Source: a bacterium (GTDB lineage Bacteria; Spirochaetota; JAHITG01). From it: a stretch of 10,854 nucleotides of DNA. This document shows, piece after piece, positions 1 through 7,194 of this stretch; the first letter of the stretch is position 1, and the number at the start of each line of letters is the position of its first letter. The position numbers and the translations under genes are program-made. Below the pieces are notes generated by a model. The model searched no databases and was not told the DNA's origin. It worked only from the letters and a program-made list of their open reading frames with translations. The stretch is from assembly GCA_028711675.1 (NCBI GenBank), contig JAQTRT010000087.1, positions 1 through 10,854 of the forward strand, written 5' to 3'.

Positions 1-14
1 TGCTCTTCCGATCT
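1..14 (+). other. Illumina adapter remnant (assembly artefact)
   Basis: The first 14 bases, TGCTCTTCCGATCT, are identical to the 3' end of the Illumina TruSeq read-2 adapter. Native sequence appears to begin at base 15, where the ndk reading frame immediately gives recognisable family residues (KPNA). The adapter stays open in that same frame, so automatic translation would add a few false residues (LFRS). This marks the window start as a contig end. It is not biological sequence. Confidence 0.93.
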
Positions 15-401
15 AAACCCAATGCAATCAGGACCGGGAACATGGGAGAGATCATACAGCGTCTGGAGAAGCATGGATTCCGTATTATTGCTCTGAAGAT
101 GTTACGGTTGAGCAGGGACGAAGCTGAAAATTTTTATTATACCCACCGTAACACGCCGTATTTCAGTTTACTGATCGATTTTATGTGCTCGGACCAGTGT
201 GTCACCATGGTCCTGGAAGGCGAGAACGTTATCACGGAGATAAGGGAGTTCATCGGAGTGACCGATCCCGCAAAGGCTAAGCCGGGTTCCATCAGGGCTG
301 ATTTCGGCAAGAGCGTAAGGGAGAACGCCGTTCATGCTTCTGACGGGACCGAAGCATCCCGGTTCGAGGTGAATTATTTTTTTCCTGAACTGGCCTGGTG
401 A
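15..401 (+). CDS. ndk: Nucleoside diphosphate kinase, 5'-truncated
   Basis: This enzyme moves the gamma-phosphate of ATP onto other nucleoside diphosphates through a phosphohistidine, keeping NTP and dNTP pools balanced in the cytosol. The frame is open from base 15 and reads KPNAIRTGNMGEII, which matches the family's KPDA(V)...GEII start. The ATG at 42 is therefore an internal methionine (a usual Gly-x-Ile-Gly-Glu position), and roughly the first nine residues lie beyond the contig end. Family landmarks follow: a YYTHRNTPYF segment, GVTDPAKAKPGSIRADFG, and the active-site motif NAVHASD. The catalytic histidine codon is at 333-335, followed by the usual SRFEVNYFF region. The enzyme ends at ELAW, close to the usual length once the missing N-terminus is allowed for. 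It is not obviously co-transcribed with rpmF, since a 181-base spacer with a hairpin repeat follows. Confidence 0.95.
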   Translation, partial: KPNAIRTGNMGEIIQRLEKHGFRIIALKMLRLSRDEAENFYYTHRNTPYFSLLIDFMCSDQCVTMVLEGENVITEIREFIGVTDPAKAKPGSIRADFGKSVRENAVHASDGTEASRFEVNYFFPELAW

Positions 402-412
402 GAAGGAAGGCC

Positions 413-510
413 CTAAAGGCTGTAAATGCTGTAAAGGTTAAAAAGGTTTTAAAGGCAAGGAAATTCCTGCCTTTAACGCTTTTATTGCCTTTATAACCTT
501 TAAAACCTTA
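413..510. repeat. AAAGG-type inverted repeat, copy 1
   Basis: Starting 11 bases after the ndk stop, the + strand carries a series of TAAAGG-like units up to about 460, then their complement (CCTTTA-like units) from 464 to 510. The longest perfect arms are 13 bases, aaggttttaaagg at 443-455 and its complement at 497-509. A shorter inner hairpin (451-462 with 464-474, one bulge) can also form. No uridine run follows, so a simple intrinsic terminator is unlikely. Similar elements occur at 7194-7279 and 9958-10016. The rest of this gap (511-582) holds only the rpmF ribosome binding site and a possible TATAAA at 555-560. Confidence 0.75.
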
Positions 511-582
511 AATAGATTTTTCGGGCTGCAGGCATATTCATAATGCTTAAGGCCTATAAATAAACTAAAGGAGAGTTCCTCT

Positions 583-789
583 ATGGCACAACAAAAATAC
601 AAATCATCCAAGGCCAGGATGAGAAGACGGAGAGCCCATTTTTTAAGGCTGGAGAAGCCGAATCTCATTCCCTGCCCCAATTGCAAGACATTGAAGCTGC
701 CCCACCGGGTCTGTCCGGAATGCGGTTTTTACAACGGTAAACAGATAGTCTTCAAGAAGGTCAAAGAAAAAAAAGAGAAGACGAAGTAA
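583..789 (+). CDS. rpmF: 50S ribosomal protein L32
   Basis: This is a small protein of the large ribosomal subunit. The 68-residue product begins MAQQKYKSSKARMRRRRAH, the usual basic L32 N-terminus (typically MAVPKRKTSKSRRDMRR-like). Two CxxC pairs follow, CPNC at about residues 27-30 and CPEC at about 44-47. These mark the zinc-ribbon (C+) form of L32. The C-terminus is a lysine-rich tail. An AAAGGAGA Shine-Dalgarno sequence at 567-574 lies 8 bases before the ATG. The stop is 3 bases before plsX, the widespread rpmF-plsX pairing that ties ribosome production to lipid synthesis. The small DUF177 (YceD) gene often found just upstream of rpmF is absent, and ndk stands there instead. Confidence 0.96.
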   Translation: MAQQKYKSSKARMRRRRAHFLRLEKPNLIPCPNCKTLKLPHRVCPECGFYNGKQIVFKKVKEKKEKTK

Positions 790-792
790 GGC

Positions 793-1836
793 ATGAAGAT
801 AGCAGTAGATGTCATGAGCGGTGAACGCAGTCCTGAACCACTTGTCCATGGTGCACTGGAGTCATTAAAAGAACACAACGCCAGTATCATCCTGGTAGGC
901 GACAAGGATATCATTACCTCTGCTTTAAAAAAATATCCTCATGATAAATCCAGGATCGAGATCGTCCATTCCACACAGATCATTAAAATGCATGAATCAC
1001 CTACAGAAGCCATCAAACAAAAGCCCGATGCTTCAGTAATGGTGGCCACCCAACTGGTGAAGAACGGGTTGGCGGATGGTTTTATCTCACCCGGCAATAC
1101 CGGAGCTACAGTGGCCACGGCTTTCTGGAAGCTGGGCAGGCTGAAAGGCGTATCGAGGCCCGCCATCCTGGCCAAACTTCCCACTTCTTCCTATAAATAT
1201 ACGGCTATCCTGGATGTGGGCGCTATCCCGGAATGTAAAGCCATCCACCTGGTCCAGTTCGCCGTTATGGGCGCTGTCCATGTTTCCAAGCTGTATGATA
1301 TTAAAAGTCCCAGGATAGGACTGTTGTGCAACGGCGAAGAGGAAACAAAAGGCACGGCAGTCTCGCGGAAAGCATATAAGATACTGAAAAAACTGCCGGT
1401 CAACTTTGTGGGTAATATCGAGGGCAGGAATCTCTTTGATGGAAGCATTGATGTGGCTGTGTGCGACGGTTTTACCGGTAATATAATTCTAAAAGCCACG
1501 GAAGGCGTGGGCCTGACCATTTATAGTTTATTGAAGACCGAGATCAGGAAAAGCATTATTTTTCAGGCTTCCGCCCTGCTGATGGTCAAGGTTTTCAAGG
1601 AACTGAAGAAAAAGATCGATTATCAGGAATACGGCGGAGCCCAGCTCATTGGTGTCAATGGTGTCTGCATCAAGACACACGGGAGTTCCTCGACCAAGGA
1701 TATCAAGAACGGTATTAAAGTGGCTGTAAAAGCTGTCCAGAACGAAATGAACGGGGAAATCATCGAAAAACTGAAAGAATACGGGGTCAATAAGCTGAAC
1801 TGGCATTTCTGGGGAGAGGATCCTGAGGATCTGTAA
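793..1836 (+). CDS. plsX: Phosphate acyltransferase PlsX
   Basis: PlsX converts acyl-ACP and inorganic phosphate to acyl-phosphate, the donor for PlsY in the first acylation of glycerol-3-phosphate. It is a peripheral membrane enzyme. The 347-residue length is typical. Landmarks are ESPTEAIKQKPDASVMVA (about 68-85), GFISPGNTGATVA (about 96-108), a GRLKGVSRPA stretch, GNIEGRNLFDG (about 207-217), VCDGFTGNIILK (about 223-234) and EYGGAQLIGVNGVCIKTHGS (about 279-298). All have close counterparts in the family. The N-terminal motif is DVMSGE (residues 6-11) instead of the usual DAMGGD. The ATG at 793 is 3 bases after the rpmF stop, with the purine-rich end of rpmF as ribosome binding site. In the common gene order fabH and fabD would come next, but a 65-base AT-rich spacer leads straight to fabG. 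Confidence 0.95.
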   Translation: MKIAVDVMSGERSPEPLVHGALESLKEHNASIILVGDKDIITSALKKYPHDKSRIEIVHSTQIIKMHESPTEAIKQKPDASVMVATQLVKNGLADGFISPGNTGATVATAFWKLGRLKGVSRPAILAKLPTSSYKYTAILDVGAIPECKAIHLVQFAVMGAVHVSKLYDIKSPRIGLLCNGEEETKGTAVSRKAYKILKKLPVNFVGNIEGRNLFDGSIDVAVCDGFTGNIILKATEGVGLTIYSLLKTEIRKSIIFQASALLMVKVFKELKKKIDYQEYGGAQLIGVNGVCIKTHGSSSTKDIKNGIKVAVKAVQNEMNGEIIEKLKEYGVNKLNWHFWGEDPEDL

Positions 1837-1901
1837 AAAATATTTGCTATTAAAATTAAAGATATTATATTCATTCATAATTTTTTGGAGGCATTTGGAT
1901 A

Positions 1902-2651
1902 ATGAACACTGATTTAAAAGGGAAAACCGCACTTATTACCGGCGGAGCCCGGGGCATCGGAAAGGCTATTGCCGAAACACTGGCGGAATCGGGCTGTGAT
2001 ATCGTAGTGGCCGACCTGATGGCTGATGCGGCTCAGGCCACGGCTGATGAGATAAAAGATAAGTATAAGGTAAAGACATTCCCCGTATCCGTGAACGTAG
2101 CGGATTACGCTTCCGTGGAAAAATGCGTGAAAAGCGTGATCGATAGTTTCAACCGCATCGATATCCTGGTGAACAATGCCGGCGTAACAAAGGATACGCT
2201 TATTTTGAGAATGTCGCCTGAAGATTTTGATTTTGTCTTGAATATTAATTTAAAAGGCACGTTCCACTTTACCAAATGCGTGGGTTCGTACATGCTGAAG
2301 GAGAAAGCCGGGCGTATCGTCAATATCGCTTCAATCATCGGACTGATGGGCAATATCGGGCAGGCTAATTATTCTGCCAGCAAGGGCGGAGTGATCGCTT
2401 TGACCAAGACAACGGCCAAGGAGTTCAGCAGCCGGAACATAACCTGCAATGCCATAGCGCCCGGGTTTATCGATACGGAGATGACCAGGAAATTGCCGGA
2501 GAATATCAGGGAAGAGATGATTAAAATGATCCCCATGAAAAAATACGGGCTGCCTGAAGATGTGGCAGCCAGCGTCCTGTTCCTGGTCTCGGATCTGGCC
2601 AGGTATATCACGGGTCAGGTCATCGTGGTTGACGGCGGAATGCTGATGTAA
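1902..2651 (+). CDS. fabG: 3-oxoacyl-ACP reductase FabG
   Basis: FabG reduces beta-ketoacyl-ACP to (R)-3-hydroxyacyl-ACP with NADPH, the second step of each fatty-acid elongation round. The 249-residue protein is a classical short-chain dehydrogenase. It has the glycine-rich cofactor motif TGGARGIG (13-20), NNAG (91-94), catalytic Asn115 in NINLKG, Ser144, and the YSASK motif with Tyr157 and Lys161. The C-terminus ends in the family's TGQVIVVDGGMLM. TTGGAGG at 1885-1891 is the ribosome binding site, 10 bases before the ATG. Its place after plsX and before acpP supports FabG rather than another SDR. The stop is 26 bases from the following dehydrogenase gene, so the two are very probably co-transcribed. 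Confidence 0.95.
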   Translation: MNTDLKGKTALITGGARGIGKAIAETLAESGCDIVVADLMADAAQATADEIKDKYKVKTFPVSVNVADYASVEKCVKSVIDSFNRIDILVNNAGVTKDTLILRMSPEDFDFVLNINLKGTFHFTKCVGSYMLKEKAGRIVNIASIIGLMGNIGQANYSASKGGVIALTKTTAKEFSSRNITCNAIAPGFIDTEMTRKLPENIREEMIKMIPMKKYGLPEDVAASVLFLVSDLARYITGQVIVVDGGMLM

Positions 2652-2677
2652 AAAGGTTGTGAAGGAGGAGTATCGGA

Positions 2678-3841
2678 ATGATCGAGTGTCTTTTAGATGA
2701 TGTGCAGAAAGAGATCACGAACATGGCGCGCCAGATCGCTGATGAGAAGATCAGGCCGGTGCGCGCGAAATATGATGAAGAAGGGACCTTTCCCTGGGAT
2801 GTGATGAAAGCCCTTTCCCAGGCTGACCTGTTCGGTCTTTATATCCCTGAAGAATACGGCGGATTCGGAAGAGGCGTTATCGAGCTCTGCCTGGTTACCG
2901 AAGAACTGAGCAAGGTCTGCAGCGGTATTGCCGTCAGTTATGCTGCTTCAGCCCTGGGGACTTTTCCCATCCTGCTGAGCGGTACCGAAGAACAGAAAAA
3001 GAAATATCTGCCTGATATCGCATCAGGGAAGAAATTGGCTGCTTTCGGTCTGACGGAAGCCAATGCCGGGAGCGACGCTTCCAATATCCAGACAACGGCC
3101 AGACTGGAAGGCGATCATTATATCCTGAATGGAATGAAACAATGGATCACCAACGGCGGTGAAGCGGAGATCTACACGGTCATTGCCATGACCGATAAAT
3201 CAAAAGGAGCAAGAGGCGCCAGCGCTTTTATTGTGGAAAAGGGTACGCCTGGTTTTACTTTCGGTAAAAAAGAGAATAAACTGGGTATCCGTTCCTCGGC
3301 CACGCGGGAACTGATCTTTGATGACTGCAAGATCCCGAAAGAAAACCTGATAGGCCGGGAAGGAATGGGCTTTATCGTGGCCATGAAGACCTTTGATGCC
3401 TCCCGTCCCGGGATCGCGGCTCAGGCCGTGGGGATCGCCCAGGGCGCTCTGGATGAAACAGTGGAATACATGAAGACAAGGGAACAGTTCGGCCAGAAGA
3501 TCATCAATTTTCAGGGCCTTCAGTTCATGCTGGCTGAAATGGCCACCCAGGTCGAAGCAGCCCGGGCACTCACCTACGAAGTGGCGAAACTGGTGGATAG
3601 GGGAGAAAAGGGCGTTGCTAAATTTTCCGCTATGGCCAAGCTGTTCGCTTCGGACACGGCTATGAAAGTAACCGTTGACTGCGTCCAGCTGTTCGGCGGA
3701 TACGGGTACATGAAAGAATATCCGATCGAGAAATATATGAGAGATGCGAAGATCACTCAGATCTATGAAGGAACCAACCAGATCCAGAGGGAGGTCATCG
3801 CGTCCCACATGATCCGTGAAAGCACAAAAACTAAAAAATAA
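2678..3841 (+). CDS. Acyl-CoA dehydrogenase family flavoprotein (butyryl-CoA dehydrogenase-like) inside the fab cluster
   Basis: Family members are FAD enzymes that interconvert acyl and trans-2-enoyl thioesters, using ETF as electron partner. The 387-residue length and motifs match the short/medium-chain group. They include GLTEANAGSD (124-133), which contacts FAD, QWITNG (155-160), an Arg243 region (ASRPGIAAQAVGIAQGALD), and the C-terminal QLFGGYGYMKEYPIEKYMRD signature (337-356). The catalytic base is Glu364 in QIYEGTNQIQR, as in butyryl-CoA dehydrogenase. A strong AAGGAGGA ribosome binding site precedes the ATG. It lies between fabG and acpP, 28 bases from the acpP start, while etfB and etfA follow further down the cluster. 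I infer that it works with that ETF. The substrate could be acyl-CoA (energy metabolism) or acyl-ACP (an enoyl reductase or dehydrogenase step in fatty-acid synthesis). The sequence alone does not decide this. Confidence 0.92.
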   Translation: MIECLLDDVQKEITNMARQIADEKIRPVRAKYDEEGTFPWDVMKALSQADLFGLYIPEEYGGFGRGVIELCLVTEELSKVCSGIAVSYAASALGTFPILLSGTEEQKKKYLPDIASGKKLAAFGLTEANAGSDASNIQTTARLEGDHYILNGMKQWITNGGEAEIYTVIAMTDKSKGARGASAFIVEKGTPGFTFGKKENKLGIRSSATRELIFDDCKIPKENLIGREGMGFIVAMKTFDASRPGIAAQAVGIAQGALDETVEYMKTREQFGQKIINFQGLQFMLAEMATQVEAARALTYEVAKLVDRGEKGVAKFSAMAKLFASDTAMKVTVDCVQLFGGYGYMKEYPIEKYMRDAKITQIYEGTNQIQREVIASHMIRESTKTKK

Positions 3842-3869
3842 ATCTTAAACATGAGGAGGATTGAAGACA

Positions 3870-4103
3870 ATGGCAGATTTCGAAAAAGTAAAGAAGATTA
3901 TCGTGGATGAACTGGGCGTGGATCCCGGGGCAGTGAAACCGGAAGCATCTTTTATTGATGACCTGGGAGCTGATTCTTTAGCCACCGTGGAACTGGTTAT
4001 GGCTTTTGAGAAAGAATTCGGCTTGAGCATTCCTGACGAGGACGCTGAAAAAATGAGATCGGTCGGGGATGTCATGAAATATTTGCAGGAAAAAGGGAAA
4101 TAA
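3870..4103 (+). CDS. acpP: Acyl carrier protein
   Basis: The product is a 77-residue acidic helical carrier that holds growing acyl chains on a 4'-phosphopantetheine arm. The attachment motif DLGADSLATVELVM places the modified serine at residue 36. The usual residue after DSL is Asp (DSLD); here it is Ala. The rest (FEKEFGLSIPDEDAEKM) is typical. A TTG at 3861 would extend the protein by three residues, but the GAGGAGGA ribosome binding site at 3853-3860 abuts that TTG and sits 9 bases before the ATG at 3870, so I chose the ATG. It follows the acyl-CoA dehydrogenase gene closely. A 305-base non-coding gap separates it from fabF, although the two are often close neighbours. Confidence 0.97.
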   Translation: MADFEKVKKIIVDELGVDPGAVKPEASFIDDLGADSLATVELVMAFEKEFGLSIPDEDAEKMRSVGDVMKYLQEKGK

Positions 4104-4228
4104 TCCCTTATCCGCTGAATAAACTATTTGGGGCAGGGGCCTTAAAATTAATCCTTGTTTTAAGGTCCTCTGTAACGATATGATCATTCATTTTACTCGT
4201 CGTGGTTTCAATAGTTTATCGTAAGGGA
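4093..4228 (+). promoter_or_regulatory. Possible structured RNA with competing stems after acpP
   Basis: Three sequences can pair in exclusive ways. AAGGGA at 4093-4098 can form a 6-bp hairpin with TCCCTT at 4104-4109, across the acpP stop codon. Alternatively TCCCTTA at 4104-4110 pairs with TAAGGGA at 4222-4228. The second pairing is extended inside by a perfect 10-bp match, ATAAACTATT at 4119-4128 with AATAGTTTAT at 4210-4219. Enclosed within it is a local hairpin of about 11 bp (4137-4147 with 4158-4168, including a G-U pair, loop 4148-4157). This could be an attenuator, an mRNA processing site or a riboregulator. It matches no riboswitch class I recognise, and no uridine run marks a terminator. 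It was found by eye, without an energy calculation. Confidence 0.45.
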
Positions 4229-4408
4229 GTCCGCAGAGTATTGTTTTAAGATACCCGGAACAGGGGAAGGCTTTAGTTCTACAGCAGGATGAGCGATCCG
4301 TGTAAACCTAAAGGGTTGCCCTGACCGCCTATTCTCTCCCTTATTATAAATAAACCATTCTGAAGCTTAATACATATCGGAAACGATTTTTTTATTTGGA
4401 GGTACACA
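4229..4408 (+). promoter_or_regulatory. Remainder of acpP-fabF gap with a weak promoter candidate
   Basis: I see no gene in this stretch. CTGACC at 4321-4326 and TATAAA at 4345-4350, 18 bases apart, resemble a weak sigma70-type promoter that could give fabF its own transcript. A small AGGG-TTG-CCCT hairpin lies at 4312-4322. TTGGAGG at 4396-4402 is the fabF ribosome binding site, 6 bases before its GTG start. Confidence 0.3.
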
Positions 4409-5641
4409 GTGAAAAGAAGAGTTGTCATCACTGGACTGGGCGCTATTACACCCTTTGGCATAGGCTTGGAGAGATTATGGGACGGATTGATCAATAAAAA
4501 GAGCGGAATCATCAAGATGGACTGGGACCCTGCTAAATTGCCCTGCCGCATCGCCGGGATAGTTTCTGATTTTAATCCCGACGCTTTTATCCCCAGGGCC
4601 GAGGCCAGACGTATGGACCGTTTTTTACAGTTTGCCATTGTCGGCGCTGAAATGGCCTATCGGGACAGCGGGCTGGATAAAGCGGAACTGGACAGGGATA
4701 ATACCGGTGTGATCATCGGTTCGGGCATCGGGGGCATGAGCGTATTTGAAAAAAATACAATAAATTTTTTCCAGACCTCCAAGGTCAGCCCGTTCTTTAT
4801 TCCCATGATCATCACCAATATGGCCTCAGGCATGGTGGCCATACGGCTGAAATTAAGAGGGCCTAATTTTGCCGTAACTTCGGCCTGTGCTACATCCAAC
4901 CATTCCATCGGTGTGGCTTCTGACATGATCCGGGTAGGCCGTGCGGACGTCATGTTCGCCGGCGGGGCTGAGTCAGCCACGTTTCCCATGGGCATACAGG
5001 GTTTTGCCATTATGAAAGCTGTTTCCACGCGCAACGATGAACCCCAGAAAGCGTCCCGGCCTTTTGACAGGGACAGGGATGGATTCGTCATGGGTGAAGG
5101 CGCGGGAGTGGTCATCCTGGAAGAACTGGAGCATGCGAAAAAACGCCAGGCCAGGATCTACGCGGAACTGATCGGCTTCGGCATGTCGGATGATGCCTAT
5201 GATATGGTGGCACCCTGCGAGGACGGGACAGCGGCGGCTTTATCCATGGACCGGTGCATCAAGGATGCCGGATTAAGGCCTGAAGATGTGCAGTATATCA
5301 ACGCGCACGGGACATCGACCCCTATCGGCGATGTGGCCGAGTGCAATGCCATCAAGAATGTTTTCAAAGCTCATACCAAGAAACTCATGGTGAGTTCGAC
5401 CAAATCCATGATCGGCCATCTGCTCGGAGCTGCCGGCGGAGTGGAACTGATCGCCACGATCCTGGGCATGCAGCACGGTGTGGTCCTCCCGACCATTAAC
5501 CTTGACAATCAGGACCCGGCGATCGACCTGGACTGTGTCCCCCACCAGGAAAGAAAAGTGGACCTGAAGGTGGCCATGTCCAATTCCTTCGGGTTCGGCG
5601 GGCATAATTCCACCATCATGATCAGGAAATATGAAGATTAA
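4409..5641 (+). CDS. fabF: 3-oxoacyl-ACP synthase II (KAS II)
   Basis: FabF condenses malonyl-ACP with acyl-ACP to elongate fatty acids. The 410-residue protein carries the complete Cys-His-His triad of this class: Cys160 in SACATSNHSIG, His300 in NAHGTSTP and His337 in KSMIGHLLGAAGG. The GFGGHN motif (395-400) is near the C-terminus. Other family features are ITGLGAITPFG at the N-terminus, GSGIGGM (104-110) and RPFDRDRDGFVMGEGAG (217-233). The residue pattern after the nucleophile is CATSN rather than the common CATGT, within normal variation. The GTG start at 4409 is supported by TTGGAGG at 4396-4402 and by the family N-terminus starting right there. Its end overlaps the start of rnc by 11 bases. 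No fabH or fabD is present in the window to supply initiation or malonyl-ACP. Confidence 0.96.
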   Translation: MKRRVVITGLGAITPFGIGLERLWDGLINKKSGIIKMDWDPAKLPCRIAGIVSDFNPDAFIPRAEARRMDRFLQFAIVGAEMAYRDSGLDKAELDRDNTGVIIGSGIGGMSVFEKNTINFFQTSKVSPFFIPMIITNMASGMVAIRLKLRGPNFAVTSACATSNHSIGVASDMIRVGRADVMFAGGAESATFPMGIQGFAIMKAVSTRNDEPQKASRPFDRDRDGFVMGEGAGVVILEELEHAKKRQARIYAELIGFGMSDDAYDMVAPCEDGTAAALSMDRCIKDAGLRPEDVQYINAHGTSTPIGDVAECNAIKNVFKAHTKKLMVSSTKSMIGHLLGAAGGVELIATILGMQHGVVLPTINLDNQDPAIDLDCVPHQERKVDLKVAMSNSFGFGGHNSTIMIRKYED

Positions 5642-6356
5642 ACTGAATAAGAACAGAAAGAAAGAGCTGAAAGTGTTCCAGAAAAGCCTGAGGATCAAGT
5701 TCAGGAACATTTTCCTGCTCAACAAGGGACTGACCCACACTTCCTATGCTCATGAGGTTTACCATAACGAAGAACATAATGAGAAGCTGGAATTCCTGGG
5801 GGATGCCGTACTTTCGCTTATTTTGGCCGAGTACCTTTATCTGAATTACGCTCATCTGCAGGAGGGAACACTCTCCAAGTTCAGATCGTACGTGGCCAGC
5901 GAGAATATCCTGTACCTGATCGCGAAGAAGATCAATCTGCAGAATTTTATCCTGCTGAGCCGGGGTGAAGAACTGACCGGCGGACGCAATAAGAAATCCC
6001 TGGTGAGCGATGCCATCGAATCGCTTATCGGCGCATATTACATCGATTCGGGATTAAAAAAGACGCGTAAACTTGTCATGGGTTTTTTAAAGGATTTTCT
6101 GCAAGACGTGGATCGGCTCAACGAAATTTTCGATTTCAAGTCCCAGCTCCAGGAACATACGCAGAAATATTACAGGAAGAATCCGGTCTATGCCGTTATC
6201 CGCGAGGAAGGTCCGGAGCATAGAAAGACCTTCGAGACTGTTGTGAAACTGGAGAATCGTATCCTGGGCCGGGGTATCGGAGAGAACAAGAAGACCGCGG
6301 AGAAAGAGGCAGCACGCAACGCCTTATTAAAAATCAACAAGGGTGAGATGGTGTAA
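5631..6356 (+). CDS. rnc: Ribonuclease III
   Basis: RNase III cuts double-stranded RNA in rRNA precursors and some mRNAs as a magnesium-dependent homodimer. The 241-residue protein has both usual domains. The catalytic domain contains NEKLEFLGD (50-58), with Glu54 and Asp58, and SDAIESLIGAYYIDSG (126-141), with Asp127 and Glu130 at the metal site. A double-stranded RNA-binding domain spans about 168-236 and ends in the usual GENKKTAEKEAARNALLKI. The ATG lies inside the fabF coding end (11-base overlap), so translation of the two is probably coupled. The fabF-rnc pairing is common in bacteria. The window contains several long hairpins that could be RNase III substrates, but nothing here shows that they are. 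A 55-base spacer without a clear promoter leads to etfB. Confidence 0.96.
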   Translation: MKIKLNKNRKKELKVFQKSLRIKFRNIFLLNKGLTHTSYAHEVYHNEEHNEKLEFLGDAVLSLILAEYLYLNYAHLQEGTLSKFRSYVASENILYLIAKKINLQNFILLSRGEELTGGRNKKSLVSDAIESLIGAYYIDSGLKKTRKLVMGFLKDFLQDVDRLNEIFDFKSQLQEHTQKYYRKNPVYAVIREEGPEHRKTFETVVKLENRILGRGIGENKKTAEKEAARNALLKINKGEMV

Positions 6357-6411
6357 AGGCCCGGTCCGTGACACCTTAATGACCTTATAAATTTCAACAG
6401 CGAGGTAAAAA

Positions 6412-7194
6412 ATGGATATCATTGTATGCATCAAACAGGTGCCGGATACCACCAATATCAGGATCGATCCTGTGACCAATACCCTGGTACGTGACGGCGT
6501 ACCGAGTATCATCAATCCTTTTGATGTGAACGCCATAGAAGAAGCCCTGCGGATTAAAGAGAAGCACGGCGGAAAAGTGACCGTCATCACTATGGGCCCT
6601 CCCCAGGCTGAAACGGCTTTAAGGGACTGTCTGGCCATGGGCGCGGATGATGTTATTCTGGTGAGCGACCGGAAGTTCGCCGGTGCAGACACATGGGCCA
6701 CTTCCTATACTCTTTCCCAGGCCATTAAAAAGATCGGGAAGTTCGATATCATCCTGGCCGGTAAGCAGGCCATTGACGGCGATACGGCCCAGGTCGGGCC
6801 CGGTATCGCGGAATGGCTTGACCTCCCCCAGGTGACCTATATCAGGAAACTGGAGACAGACGGCCAGAAGGCCATAGTGGAAAGGATGATGGATGACGGT
6901 TATGAGAGCATAGAAGTGAGACTGCCGGCATTGTTCACTGTGCTGAAAGGGATCAACGAGCCGCGTATGCTCAGCTTAAAGGGAAAGATGATGGCCAAGA
7001 AACGGGAGATCACGGTCTGGAGCGCGGATGATATAGAGGCCGAGGAACATAAATGCGGATTAAAAGGATCTCCCACTAAAGTGGTGAGGACGTTTACGCC
7101 TACGCCCCGCGGCCGCGGCGAGATATTCCAGGGCGAGATCATTGACCAGGTAAAAGAACTGGTGAAGCGTTTACAGGAGATGAAAATAGTATAG
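6412..7194 (+). CDS. etfB: Electron transfer flavoprotein beta subunit (anaerobe type)
   Basis: The beta subunit pairs with EtfA to accept or donate electrons for acyl-CoA dehydrogenases. The 260-residue protein begins MDIIVCIKQVPDT, typical of EtfB. It carries AGKQAIDGDTAQVGPGIAEW (116-135). To my knowledge the DGDTAQVGP form is typical of ETFs paired with butyryl-CoA dehydrogenase in anaerobes, several of which bifurcate electrons using a second FAD in the beta subunit. Mitochondrial-type ETFs carry a different sequence there and bind AMP. LPALFTVLKGINEPRMLSLK (171-190) is the family signature region. A weak purine-rich ribosome binding site (GCGAGG) precedes the ATG. The TAG stop is also the first base of a hairpin repeat, and etfA follows after 118 bases. 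The likely dehydrogenase partner is the one encoded at 2678-3841. Confidence 0.94.
   Translation: MDIIVCIKQVPDTTNIRIDPVTNTLVRDGVPSIINPFDVNAIEEALRIKEKHGGKVTVITMGPPQAETALRDCLAMGADDVILVSDRKFAGADTWATSYTLSQAIKKIGKFDIILAGKQAIDGDTAQVGPGIAEWLDLPQVTYIRKLETDGQKAIVERMMDDGYESIEVRLPALFTVLKGINEPRMLSLKGKMMAKKREITVWSADDIEAEEHKCGLKGSPTKVVRTFTPTPRGRGEIFQGEIIDQVKELVKRLQEMKIV

Noticed and set aside
438..686. Small - strand frame with a KVIKAIKALKA-like lysine/isoleucine repeat
   Set aside because: The repetitive peptide is simply the AAAGG hairpin element read in frame; it also overlaps rpmF.
3200..3808. Open frame on the - strand (202 codons)
   Set aside because: It is antisense to the conserved acyl-CoA dehydrogenase gene and has no recognisable motifs or ribosome binding site.
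3861..3869. TTG at 3861 as the acpP start
   Set aside because: The Shine-Dalgarno sequence directly abuts it, whereas the ATG at 3870 has ideal spacing and the usual ACP N-terminus.
4155..4175. Hairpin after acpP as an intrinsic terminator
   Set aside because: The stem is AT-rich with a G-U pair and is not followed by a run of T, so it does not meet the usual criteria.
4180..4224. Possible 14-residue leader peptide (ATG at 4180, TAA at 4222)
   Set aside because: There is no well-placed ribosome binding site, and no run of regulatory codons beyond two arginines; chance is more likely.
6368..6391. GTGACA and TATAAA boxes upstream of etfB
   Set aside because: The spacing is only 12 bases, too short for a sigma70 promoter; read-through from fabF-rnc is more likely.
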